From assembly GCA_021229015.1 (NCBI GenBank), contig CM037787.1, forward strand, positions 32,009,208-32,073,207: a stretch of 64,000 bases of DNA, in the 5' to 3' direction. The position numbers and the translations under genes were made by a program. Shown piece by piece: positions 1 through 8,570 of this stretch. Source of the DNA: Solen grandis (taxonomy: Eukaryota > Mollusca > Bivalvia > Adapedonta > Solenidae). Under the pieces are notes generated by a model. It was not told the DNA's origin. It saw only the letters and a list, made by a program, of their open reading frames with translations, and ran no database searches. The stretch's first letter is position 1. Every line of letters starts with the position of its first letter.

Positions 1-1
1 A

Positions 2-1195
2 CTACAGAGGGCTTATGAAAAACTTCGTCCCGCTCCGCAACGTATTATCTGGTTATACAAGAGATGGCAACCGTTATATGACGAAATACAAAGAAACGTT
101 TTTCCGGAAGTAGAATTCAAAAAAGGAGTACCTTTTAATCTTGAAAAAGACGAGTTTTTGGACCCTAGAGTCAGAAATGTGATCATATTAGATGATATGG
201 CTACGGAAGCGGTGAAAGACCAACGAGTGACCGATTTATTCACGGAAGGTAGCCACCATAGAAATCTGTCTGTCATCGCTATCAACCAAAACCTGTATAT
301 CAGCAAAGATCCTACCCAGAGACGAAATTGCCATTATCTGGTATTATTTAACAACCCTATAGACAGACAACAGGTTATGACCCTTGCCCGACAAATGTAC
401 CCCAGTAACCCCCAAGAACTGTTAAGACCTTTTGAAAAGGCTGTTAGTCATCCCTATGGCTATTTATTCGTAGATTTAAAGCCACTTACACCAGCTTCAC
501 TGCGCATGCGCACAAATGTGATGGAATTTATAAGGGAAACAGATTGTAGAATGGAACCACAAAACGATATACAGAGACAGGATACTGTTCCAGTCGAAAC
601 TTTGCAAAACATCATGATTTCTTGCGACGACTGCGGTTCTATGTTTTCAGACATTAGTAACTTACAAAAACATGTCAGAGCATGGTGTCCAGCGGTGTTG
701 AAAAGAAAAGCTGAACATACTAGTAATGAAGATGAGCCTACGAGTAAAGTAGGCCGTCGAGATTGGATCACCTGCGATGATGGTTCTGATAATGAAAGTT
801 CTATGGACGAACAAGACTTCATTGAAGACATAAATGAATATTTCGAATCCTTAGCCAAAAAAGCTGGTGAGAAAACGGAAACAATTTGGGATGAAAAATA
901 CTACGAATATAGAAATGAAGGAAACTCAGAACAGAAAGCCCGTTCAAAAGCCTACGAGTTTGTCTTTGAAGACGATAAAAAAGAATTCATGCGAATGTGT
1001 ACAGATTTTTTGAGAACAGCGGCTCAAATAGAAGGAAGCGTCGTTCATCAGAAAATTCTTCGAGAAATTTTGGATTCAGACAATAAAAAGAAAGTGATTA
1101 AACGAGTATTGAAAAAGTACAATCATTGGTTCGATGAGGTCATTGGTCACGGAGAGATAGATTCGGAATCTAGTGATGATGATGATGATGAATAA
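2..1195 (+). CDS. Partial A32/FtsK-HerA-type packaging ATPase, Polinton/adintovirus-like, with C2HC zinc finger
   Basis: The frame is open from base 2 to the TAA at 1193-1195 (397 codons), so the start and the Walker A loop lie left of the window. A TTG at 158 is not a credible start because the homologous-looking segment RIIWLYKRWQPLYDE lies upstream of it. Counting from base 2, a Walker B strand, VIILDDM, is at residues 60-66, GSHHRN at 83-88, and HYLVLFNNP with ARQMYP at about 111-134. This pattern is typical of the packaging ATPases of Polinton/Maverick and adintovirus-like elements, which power genome packaging into capsids. A C2HC finger follows (C208, C211, H224, C229), then a charged helical region and an acidic Asp-rich end coded by GAT repeats (1177-1193). 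The frame has no stops or introns, so the copy is either young or maintained. The family call is from memory of motifs; the exact lineage is uncertain. Confidence 0.78.
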   Translation, partial: LQRAYEKLRPAPQRIIWLYKRWQPLYDEIQRNVFPEVEFKKGVPFNLEKDEFLDPRVRNVIILDDMATEAVKDQRVTDLFTEGSHHRNLSVIAINQNLYISKDPTQRRNCHYLVLFNNPIDRQQVMTLARQMYPSNPQELLRPFEKAVSHPYGYLFVDLKPLTPASLRMRTNVMEFIRETDCRMEPQNDIQRQDTVPVETLQNIMISCDDCGSMFSDISNLQKHVRAWCPAVLKRKAEHTSNEDEPTSKVGRRDWITCDDGSDNESSMDEQDFIEDINEYFESLAKKAGEKTETIWDEKYYEYRNEGNSEQKARSKAYEFVFEDDKKEFMRMCTDFLRTAAQIEGSVVHQKILREILDSDNKKKVIKRVLKKYNHWFDEVIGHGEIDSESSDDDDDE

Positions 1196-1239
1196 GTTTA
1201 TAAGGGGAGAAGACTAATAGACATAAATAAAAACTAATA

Positions 1240-1548
1240 ATGAACATTGACAGATGGTCACAACATTTTCGCCTCATGGCCGAGGGAAAACTACGTCCTA
1301 ATCATAAAGGACACTACGTTGTAGAAAAAATACAGACTGGTGGCACGTCTAAAGAACCGACCATTCAGTATGTTACCCCTGTGGCACAAGCAGTAGAAAT
1401 GGCCAAGTCAGAACTCAAGAGACAAGACTCTCCACCAAGGGAAAGAAAGTCTACTTCCATGAAACGTCAGAATATGAGTTTCCCTGTAAAATCAAACAAA
1501 AGATTTCGACCACCAGGAATTCCAGCCAATTCAACCTTCTATGTTTGA
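1240..1548 (+). CDS. Small basic protein downstream of the packaging ATPase, function unknown
   Basis: This 102-codon ORF starts with ATG 44 bp after the ATPase stop, on the same strand, and ends in TGA. The N-terminal half (WSQHFRLMAEGK, then a segment ending in YVTPVAQAVEMAKSE) looks folded. The C-terminal third is rich in Lys, Arg, Ser and Pro (for example PPRERKS and KSNKRFRPPG), so the protein is basic overall and may bind nucleic acid. There is no signal peptide or membrane segment. I do not recognise the family. Its place beside a packaging ATPase suggests a minor virion or core protein of the same integrated element, but this is inference. A polyadenylation-like AATAAA occurs downstream at about 1611 and 1689. 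Chance ORFs of this length are common in AT-rich DNA, but the composition and context argue for a real gene. Confidence 0.5.
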   Translation: MNIDRWSQHFRLMAEGKLRPNHKGHYVVEKIQTGGTSKEPTIQYVTPVAQAVEMAKSELKRQDSPPRERKSTSMKRQNMSFPVKSNKRFRPPGIPANSTFYV

Positions 1549-1560
1549 GACTAAGGACAA

Positions 1561-1700
1561 TATAATTGTAGAACAGAAAATGTGTGCATGTTAAAACGAT
1601 TTATATTGCAAAATAAAATAAGTTATAGATTTAAATTGTATAATTGTAGAACGGAAAATGTATGCATATGAAAGCGAATTGTATTGCAAAATAAAATAAA
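1561..1700. repeat. Two direct copies of a 78-bp unit carrying AATAAA
   Basis: TATAATTGTAGAAC starts at 1561 and again at 1639. GCAAAATAAAATAA occurs at 1608 and 1686, giving a period of 78 bp with scattered substitutions. Each copy carries AATAAA, so the pair may supply alternative polyadenylation sites for the two upstream ORFs. Confidence 0.75.
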
Positions 1701-1755
1701 TGTGTTTGTTTTCTTTGACAATAGGATCCTCAAAACAACCAACTCTTTAAAAAAT

Positions 1756-1795
1756 GGGAAATCAATGAAATCGATAATTGACAATAATTCGATTG
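1756..1795. repeat. 40-bp direct repeat, left copy
   Basis: This stretch (GGGAAATCAATGAAATCG through ATTCGATTG) recurs without change at 2335-2374. The two copies bracket the 144-bp tandem array between them. Confidence 0.8.
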
Positions 1796-1808
1796 GAAAT
1801 CAAAATTA

Positions 1809-2300
1809 GCTTTTCATAGCTCTATAAAAAAATATATATAAATCGAGTGAAAACTAAAGGAAATAGGGTCAATTTTGACATGTGATGACGTCATTTCCGG
1901 TTTTTATTCATCATGGACTTCCGGTTAAGAGTATTCAAAGTAAAGATCTCACTTTGAGCTTTCCATAGCTATAAAAATGATTCAAATCGGATAACAACTA
2001 AGGGAGATAGAGTCATTTTTTACATGTGATGACGTCATTTCCGGTTTTTATTCATCATGGACTTCCGGTTAAGAGTATTCAAAGTAAAGATCTCACTTTG
2101 AGCTTTCCATAGCTATAAAAATGATTCAAATCGGATAACAACTAAGGGAGATAGAGTCATTTTTTACATGTGTTGACGTCATTTCCGGTTTTTATTCATC
2201 ATGGACTTCCGGTTAAGAGTGTTCAAAGTAAAGATCTCACTTTGAGCTTTCCATTGCTATGAAAATGATTCAAATCGGATAACAACTAAGGGAGATATTA
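1809..2300. repeat. Tandem array of a 144-bp monomer with a CRE palindrome
   Basis: TGTGATGACGTCATTTCCGG starts at 1881 and 2025, and a one-base variant starts at 2169, giving exact 144-bp spacing. Two complete units and most of a third are nearly identical. A more diverged partial unit (about 1809-1880) precedes them. Each unit holds TGACGTCA, the word ACTTCCGG, and an AAATCGG-like segment recalling the monomers of the large array further right. Confidence 0.85.
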
Positions 2301-2334
2301 CCTTTTAACATTGTACCTTTAAAAAAGTGGGTGG

Positions 2335-2374
2335 GGGAAATCAATGAAATCGATAATTGACAATAATTCGATTG
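2335..2374. repeat. 40-bp direct repeat, right copy
   Basis: Identical to 1756-1795, at an offset of 579 bp. Confidence 0.8.
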
Positions 2375-2453
2375 AAAATAAAAACAACAGATTTATTTTG
2401 AAGCTTCTTACTATTTGTTTGTTCAAATGACTAAATATTAGTGAAAAAAGGAA

Positions 2454-2703
2454 AAAAAATCGATAAATAATCAATATTGGATCAATCATGTATTTAGAAT
2501 TGATTTGCACTAAAACAATATAAAAAAAAATTGAGTTCTAAAAATTCAAAATAACAATATTTGTATACTCAAATGACTTAATGCTAGAGCAGAAAAAAAA
2601 AAGAGAAGGAAATATTATTTTTTGTATTATATAACAAAAATCGATAAATAATCAATATTGGATCAATCATGTATTTAGACTTGATTTGCACTAAAACAAT
2701 ATC
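2454..2703. repeat. Pair of ~69-bp direct repeats (2454-2522 and 2635-2703)
   Basis: CGATAAATAATCAATATTGG starts at 2461 and 2642. The match continues through ACTAAAACAATAT with one clear substitution. The 112 bp between them are AT-rich with no recognisable gene. Confidence 0.8.
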
Positions 2704-3140
2704 AATCAATTGATTTCTGAAATCAAAATAACAAAATTCGTTCAATGTTTTATACTTATATTCGAATGGTATATAATTTGGTAAACTGAAAGAGGTAATG
2801 ACTTTTTAATTAGCTATTTCACACCGCTCTAGGATTATGTCGATTACACACACACATGCGTTTTAAGTTAACGAAGCCCAAAACATAATCTTTTTCACGC
2901 ACAGAGTACACAGGTTTTTTTTCTATGTATGCTCTCTTAGAGTGATCAGTTGGAATTTTTTGTGTGCAGGAAATTTCTAAAGACTAATGGATATACATGT
3001 CATTCACTTTTTGGAAATTCTGTTGTGTGATATAAAAAAATGGATACTGAGGAAAAAAGGTAGGTGATTTATATATTAAAAAGATTACCTTACTCGGCAT
3101 GTCCATTTCATTTCCAGAACGCTTTCACATTTGTTTGAAA

Positions 3141-3172
3141 GTGTGCGTGTGTGTGTGTGTGTGTGTGTGTAT
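3141..3172. repeat. (TG)n microsatellite
   Basis: An almost uninterrupted GT run, broken by one C near the left end. Confidence 0.9.
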
Positions 3173-3257
3173 ACGCCTCATAGGTTCATGGAGTAAAAAT
3201 GATTGCTGGTTGTTGTGCAATGTCATGCCTATTCATGGAATGAAACATGTTATTGTT

Positions 3258-3459
3258 GTAATTCTGATTGGTTGTTGATCTAAGTCATGGTTATTTTTAG
3301 ACAACATGTCTATACTTGTTCAATCGATATAAAATGAAGACATGGCATTGGTCGGTTCAAATTGTAAACCAGTTATCTCTGGTTTACTCTAGTTGTATAC
3401 TGGAAATACATTTCCAAGAATAATTACCGGAAATACTTTGACTTAAAATGGTATATCAC
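3258..3459. repeat. Diverged dispersed repeat, copy 1
   Basis: It shares TTCTGATTGGTTGTTGATC, ATGGTTATTTTTAGA and TCTAGTTGTA, in the same order, with 4113-4258. Copy 2 lacks an internal block of about 50 bp. Origin not identified. Confidence 0.6.
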
Positions 3460-3494
<35 letters not shown>

Positions 3495-3495
3495 G
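3460..3495. repeat. (TG)n(AG)n compound microsatellite
   Basis: A TG run that passes directly into AG repeats. Confidence 0.9.
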
Positions 3496-3611
3496 GAATA
3501 TAACATGAAAATGTTACATGTATACATGTACGTGTTCATGTACTAAATTAAATTTGATACTTTAAGTATGAGAATGTGCTTATATAATCATATACAAACT
3601 CTACAGAAATT

Positions 3612-3632
3612 AAGAGAGAGAGAGAGAGAGAA
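3612..3632. repeat. (AG)n microsatellite
   Basis: About ten AG dinucleotides. Confidence 0.85.
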
Positions 3633-3801
3633 AGAATTTAACAAATGGAATGTGTTACTCCAGATTCAAAGTAAAATGTATCCATGCATGGTAGGTAAGA
3701 TGTTTTTTCTTTCTGTTGCTATATAGGTCACAGTGTATGTGATTATGAAATGTACTGGTGCCTGCTTTAAATGATTTCAATATTCGCAAAGAAGTCATTA
3801 T

Positions 3802-4080
3802 GTTGAAATAACGTGTACAGACATGTTCAAAAATGTGTTCCACACACTGAATTCTGAATTTGATCTTTATTTCCTTTTGTTGAATAACGTGTACAGCATG
3901 TTCAAAAACCTTTTGTTGAAATAACGTGTACAGACATGTTCAAAAATTGTGTTGAAATAATGTGTACAGACATGTTCAAAAAGTGTGTTCCACACATGTC
4001 TGAATTCTGATAATTTGATCTTTATTTCCGTTTTGTGTTGAAGTAACGTGTACAGGCATGTTCAAAAAATGCGTTCCAAT
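3802..4080. repeat. Irregular tandem repeat, five copies of a ~31-bp core
   Basis: The core (TTGAAATAACGTGTACAGAC then ATGTTCAAAAA) starts at 3802, 3880, 3915, 3952 and 4038. Long units add a GTGTTCCACAC...GATCTTTATTTCC segment and short units lack it, so the array alternates between ~36-bp and ~80-bp spacing. Confidence 0.8.
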
Positions 4081-4112
4081 ATTGACTTTATTTTTAAACA
4101 TAACGTCATCGC

Positions 4113-4258
4113 TCTCTATTCTGATTGGTTGTTGATCAAAATCATGGTTATTTTTAGATAAAAACTGGTTAATTCTGGTTTATTCTAGTTGTACAGTGCT
4201 AAATACATTTCTAAATATAGTTTCCGGAAGTATTATGACCATAAACGGCAGATCACGC
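4113..4258. repeat. Diverged dispersed repeat, copy 2
   Basis: Partner of 3258-3459, in the same orientation. It ends near a shared segment, TTCCGGAAGTATTATGACC, matching a diverged version in copy 1. Confidence 0.6.
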
Positions 4259-4586
4259 ATAAGACATGAGTGTTGAGTTCATTTTATAACAGAACGTGGA
4301 GCTGTTCACATCGTAAGTAATGTCGTTATTATTTTTTTTTCTAAATATTATGTTGATAACATTATTGATTTAAGATTTTGTATAGTCCCCGTCTAAGGCT
4401 GAGGACCTGACCCTCAATGTCCGTGATTAAGCCTTATGACTGAATATACAAGTCAGCTCTGTATATTATTGGGACTATCAATACCTCTTTTGTATCTCAT
4501 GTTCTTTGGTGTTTACAATGTGTCTCCGCCTAAGACTTGACCTTCAATCTCCTTAGCCCTAGGTCAAATGTACAACTCTGTACATT

Positions 4587-4682
4587 GATGTCATTTCTAA
4601 CTATAGATCATGATGTCATTCTAAATATAGATCATGATGCCATTTCTAGCTATAGATCATGATGTCATTCTAAATATAGAAA
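4587..4682. repeat. Four tandem ~24-bp units
   Basis: TGATGTCATT-like starts occur at 4587, 4611, 4635 and 4660. Each continues as CTAxxTATAGATCA. Units alternate between TTTCTAxC and TTCTAAA, as if an earlier dimer had been duplicated. Confidence 0.8.
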
Positions 4683-4745
4683 ACCAATATGGCCGCCGCA
4701 CATGCGCAAATAATCTGATGACGTCACTCCTGCGCATGCGCAGTC
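4681..4745. promoter_or_regulatory. Cluster of NRF1-like, CRE and CCAAT-like motifs
   Basis: Within 65 bp there are CCAAT (4684), GCACATGCGCA (about 4697), TGACGTCA (4719) and the palindrome TGCGCATGCGCA (4731-4742), a perfect NRF1-type site. Such clusters mark promoters in animals. Here it sits just beyond the donor of sulfotransferase exon 2, so it would be intronic for that gene. No transcript start is visible, and these could be chance motifs in a repeat-rich stretch. Confidence 0.3.
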
Positions 4746-4782
4746 TTGGGGGTAAAGAGCTGCTATTACTACTAATACATAC

Positions 4783-5100
4783 TTGGTCCTGTGTTGAAGA
4801 GCCTGATGAACTTATTCCAGGATTGTCGCATGTTGTAATCCAATGATCGTTTCCAATAATAGTATAATGAAACAGCTGTATCCTTTGGGTTCCGCAGCAC
4901 TAAAACTTTTTTGCTCTTTTTTATATACTCTGTCGGGGCCCTTTCCACATTAAAATGTGTATTGACGACTTTTGGGCTTGACAGAGAAACAATTTCGTTA
5001 ACCGTATAATTGTTCAGTAGTCTGGGCATATAAGATGGCGAATCCTCCATGGGTCCATCGTAAAGGAGGAGAGAGAGAAGGTTTGATGTCCAGTGTGTTC
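4783..5100 (-). CDS. Cytosolic sulfotransferase, exon 2
   Basis: Minus-strand exon. The acceptor is TTGCAG followed by GAACACACTGG at 5100, and the donor is GTATGT at 4782. Its first two bases complete the Gly codon split by exon 1, rebuilding the PAPS-binding loop YPKTGTHW. Downstream are SSPKVVNTHF (the catalytic-His region; the usual Lys of KTH is Asn here) and VLVLRNPKDTAVSLYYYW, the 3'-phosphate-binding RxxxDxxVS region. These are hallmark motifs of SULT1-type cytosolic sulfotransferases, which move sulfate from PAPS to small hydroxyl or amine acceptors. The exon is 318 bp, enters in phase 1 and leaves in phase 1. Read-through past the donor meets TAG at once. The C-terminal part of the enzyme is not found downstream on this strand within the window. 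Confidence 0.85.
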
Positions 5101-5814
5101 CTGCAAGCGACCAGGATAAGCATTAAGGGATGAGTGACACTACATTAGCGAGTACTAATATAACCCATTTGCCACGACGTTCCATCGTATATATGTTTGT
5201 TTCAGCATGGGGCCTAACTTAAATTGTAAGAGGGGGATTGTACATATGCATTTGGTTTGTTATCATTTGTTTTAACTAGCAAATGTGACATACACTATAT
5301 AGAAACCCACTTGTTCAGTTTCGTTGAATGGTATTACCCATCATATTTTTAAATCACAATAACTTAGATATGTCTTATAAATTTGATTCTCCTAACTAGC
5401 TGCTATATACCTTTGGTTAGCACCTATACTTTTACAAAACTATGGCCTTATCCTTCCTTTGTCATCTTTTATTTCAGCAGCTCATTAACATGTTATTGAT
5501 AGAATAGTAAGTTGGTAAAGTCTTTGTTTCCTGACACACAAAAAAACAAACTTGGCAATGTGTAAGCCACATTGCATGGGAAAACGCTTCTTTCGTAAAC
5601 GCCACTTCGGGAAAATAGGCTTAATATAAAATACGGTGTCCCGAAACTATATGTTGTCATTTGACGGCAAACGAATATAAAAATTCTAAATATAGGTTTT
5701 ATATTTCTAATTTCATTTCAATACGGATGAATACATTTAGCAACAATGCGTCTGTAAATGGGTATTGATAGACATATAATTTAAAATCCAGTTCTAAGGT
5801 AAGTTCTATCTGTG

Positions 5815-6048
5815 AACGAGCTACTTTAAGTCAAGGAGCTGTGGGAGCGTGAGGTCATGGGTTCGATCTCCGGCCGCGACATACCAATGTAGTAAAACAT
5901 GGTACTTGTATAGCTCCCTTACCTGGTGCTCACATTACAAGGGTAGTTTCAGGATTGATAGGCTCGGTGTCAGAATAATGTGACTGGGTGTGGTATCATG
6001 CCACATTTCAACGGCGTGATACTACAGCATGGCAGCATTGTAAACGTC
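5815..6048 (+). mobile_element. tRNA-derived SINE, 5' part (split by a MITE)
   Basis: A Pol III B-box-like GGTTCGATCTC lies near 5862, followed by CGGCCGCGACAT and a body with GTCAGAATAATGTGACTGGG. The same order of segments occurs at 7335-7590. The copy breaks at a TTAA at 6049 and resumes at 6822. It lies inside intron 1 of the minus-strand sulfotransferase. Confidence 0.65.
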
Positions 6049-6821
6049 TTAAGGACGTTTCAGCGGGTTACGGCAGATTTTGATTTTGGTTTGTTTGTTT
6101 TTTGTTTTTTGTTGTTGTTTTTTTAATTTCTCATTTATTTTAAGTTGAATGATAGAAGAAAGCCCAAATTTTAAGATTCATATAATAAGAATATCATCAA
6201 AAGTATATTTTCCAAATTTTGAAGGTACAAAAAGTCACATTTTACTGTTTTTATGCAAATTTGGCTAAAATTTCAATAAAAAAAGCATTTTTAGTTAAAA
6301 AAACAAATCTGGTGATGAATATATTTTTTTACATTTTCAAAAAGCATTTATGTCAGAAAATTGACTCTGAAAAAAATAAAGAAAATATGTCCGTTGAAAA
6401 TTTTTAATTACAAAAATATATATATAAATTCACATTTTTTAGATAGTTTTTGTATACATTTTGGTCCGGGCGCAAATGAGATTTTATGCCCGTTTAGTAT
6501 CTTCAATGCATATTTGACAGTATTTTTATCTGTAACTTTTAGAATACATTATAAGTTACAAATGGTGATAAAAATATTTTAAACATATCATTTTAATATG
6601 TTGTTACAGTAATTAGAAACGAAATCTTTTTTATTTTTTAATGTCATGTTTTTTCAACAAATTTCAGCAAATAGTGATGCTTAACATAAGCTTGATCTCT
6701 AAAACAAGCATGGTGACCCCTATTTTTATTTCATATATCTTTTAGTTAAAGTGTAAAGTACTTATATGCAATTTTTTAGAAAAATCTGTCCGTTAGAAAT
6801 AAACCGCTCAAACGCCTTTAA
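6049..6821. mobile_element. TTAA-flanked MITE nested in a SINE
   Basis: TTAA at 6049-6052 and at 6818-6821 bound a 773-bp AT-rich insert. Its ends are inverted relatives: GGACGTTTCAGCGGG on the left, and the complement of CCGCTCAAACGCCT on the right, each followed inward by an ACGG...CAGATTTT-type segment. Across the insert the SINE resumes as AAGTGGATATAGTCTA. The uninterrupted SINE copy near 7548 reads GTCTTTAAGTAGACATAGTC, showing the empty site. TTAA duplication points to the piggyBac superfamily. The two small plus-strand ORFs inside show no domain. Confidence 0.7.
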
Positions 6822-6885
6822 GTGGATATAGTCTAAAACGACTGACATACTGTCGGCGGGACGTTAAGTCAAACAAACGAACACT
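6822..6885 (+). mobile_element. tRNA-derived SINE, 3' part
   Basis: Continuation of the SINE at 5815-6048. It ends in GGCGGGACGTTAAGTCAAAC, resembling the GACGTTAAAC-type 3' tail common in invertebrate tRNA-derived SINEs. Confidence 0.6.
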
Positions 6886-7054
6886 GTGCTCGATGAGGAA
6901 ATGAATTATCTTCGCCTGTAGTTTAGCGTATTTTAGTCAACAAATTAAATGACCGATTATAAATAGAAAAGTATGTGGTTATCATTAAATTTTAGTGTAT
7001 TTTCAATAACCGTTTATCCGCAAACTAGAATAAATATTTCTTTGGTATTCATAC

Positions 7055-7247
7055 CTGTTTTGGGATACGAAAAGAGAAGAATGTCTCCGTCAGAGCATGG
7101 AATTTGTTTTACTTCTTGAAATCTCTTAGCTATAGAGCCATTTGGATATCTATCCACAAAACGTTTCAAAAGCAAGATTTCTTCATATTTGACTAGGACT
7201 ATATCCTCCTCTCCATCATCATCTTGTATTTTAATTATCTGCTCCAT
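7055..7247 (-). CDS. Cytosolic sulfotransferase, exon 1 (first coding exon)
   Basis: Minus-strand exon from an ATG at 7247 to the donor CAG|GTATGA at 7055/7054. It codes MEQIIKIQDDDGEED...DGDILLFSYPKT plus the first base of the next Gly codon. The last residues open the 5'-phosphosulfate-binding loop of sulfotransferases, which exon 2 completes. The 193-bp length leaves phase 1, matching exon 2. The N-terminal ~50 residues (VKYEEILLLKRF, then a linker to DGD) are in the place where SULT enzymes begin. The frame is open upstream of the ATG with a possible CTGTAG acceptor six bases before it, so a 5' noncoding exon may exist. Neighbour: intron 1 (5101-7054) contains the split SINE. Confidence 0.8.
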
Positions 7248-7334
7248 TTCGCTACAGGTGATCCTACAAATGGTTCTAATGCCATCAGCTCGTGACCTGT
7301 ATGAATTACAAAAAAGAACACAAAATATATCTAT

Positions 7335-7590
7335 CAGTGATTAGAGTTCTCGCTCCGGTATCGAATGTTTAGGGTTCGATCCTCGGTCGCGACATCCCAA
7401 AGGCGTAAAAGTGATAATGGTATAGTCACCTGCTTAGCGCTCAGCGTATAAGGGAAGTTCCAGGTCTAGTTTAGTTCGTTGTCAAGATAATGTGACTAGG
7501 GTTGGTGCCACATGTCTATGGCGTGTTATAGTAGAGTGGCCTTACTATGTCTTTAAGTAGACATAGTCTACAAATGACTTTAGACTACCA
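7335..7590 (+). mobile_element. tRNA-derived SINE, uninterrupted copy
   Basis: AGTGATTAGAGTTCTCGC resembles an A-box region and GGGTTCGATCCTCGG a B box. The body matches the copy at 5815-6048 (GCGACAT, then CAAGATAATGTGACTAGGG). It provides the empty site for the MITE at 6049-6821. Confidence 0.65.
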
Positions 7591-8025
7591 CGTGTTCGTT
7601 ATACGCAATATACAGAATAGACGAAGAATGCATGATGCACTGCCTCATTTTATTAAATTGAACATCGTGCTATTTAATAACCCTTATTTTTATTGAATAA
7701 ACAAATAATTCTTAACAAATAACCGTTTCATAAATAATATTTTGAATATAAAGAAACTGAACCATTTTTTTTTTAATTTAATATTTCCATTTCAATTAAA
7801 GATATATTTCAATATATCTTGAAGATGTTACAATACATACGTACAAAGGTTCAGTATAATGCAATTTCATGGAAAATTAGGAATATATTATGAGAAAGAA
7901 ATAGAGTGATAATAGAGAAAATAGGAAAGGTTGACAATAATCGAAAAAAAGGATAGAAAAATAATAAAAAGATGAATGAAATCAGAGGAAGTAAAAAGGT
8001 GAAAGGTGATACTGTTTATAATTAT

Positions 8026-8027
<2 letters not shown>
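7591..8027. other. AT-rich stretch, no gene seen
   Basis: Low-complexity A/T-rich DNA upstream of the sulfotransferase exon 1. I see no coding region, RNA gene or repeat copy here. Confidence 0.5.

Positions 8028-8074
<47 letters not shown>
8028..8074. repeat. (AT)n microsatellite
   Basis: About 23 uninterrupted TA dinucleotides. Confidence 0.95.
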
Positions 8075-8080
<6 letters not shown>

Positions 8081-8570
8081 GAAAAATATATTTGTTTTAG
8101 TTTTAGAAAATATGTCTTTTAAACAAGGTGTTCGTTAAAATAAAGACATTGAAAACATTGTTTCTGTTTTACTACAACTTTGATGACTGGTTCTAGAACG
8201 CTACGTTACTTTCAAACAGACATGCAGGAAATATTGTTTTGGTAAATGATCAAGTGCTTTACTATTTCAGCGAAAAAAAATAGATAAACAATAAATAAAT
8301 AAATAATGATTTTTTGCATCTTTGTAAACTGCTTTGATATCATTCTAACGTGGATTTAATTTCACAGTAAAATGCAGATAGAACTTAGATTTATTCGTCA
8401 GATATCTTGCAATACAATTATTTATAAAATAAGTGTTATGATAAATGCGCATATGATGTGCTATTTTATTAAAATCGAAAATGTTTACAAATTATACTAA
8501 ACCTTAGTTTTTCTGTCAAAGCGAGTTTAAATCCTCCACTATACGGAACTTAGACCTAACACTGTATCAC

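Noticed and set aside
460..858. 132-codon minus-strand ORF
   Set aside because: It lies opposite the packaging ATPase, whose frame has clear motifs; this is a shadow.
4634..4846. 70-codon plus-strand ORF
   Set aside because: It overlaps the sulfotransferase exon on the other strand and the 24-bp repeats, and has no domain.
5850..5880. A functional tRNA gene at the B-box-like sequence
   Set aside because: No complete cloverleaf or acceptor stem can be drawn. The sequence continues as a SINE body shared with 7335-7590.
6219..6582. Two overlapping plus-strand ORFs (62 and 73 codons)
   Set aside because: They are low-complexity frames inside the AT-rich MITE, with no transposase-like motif.
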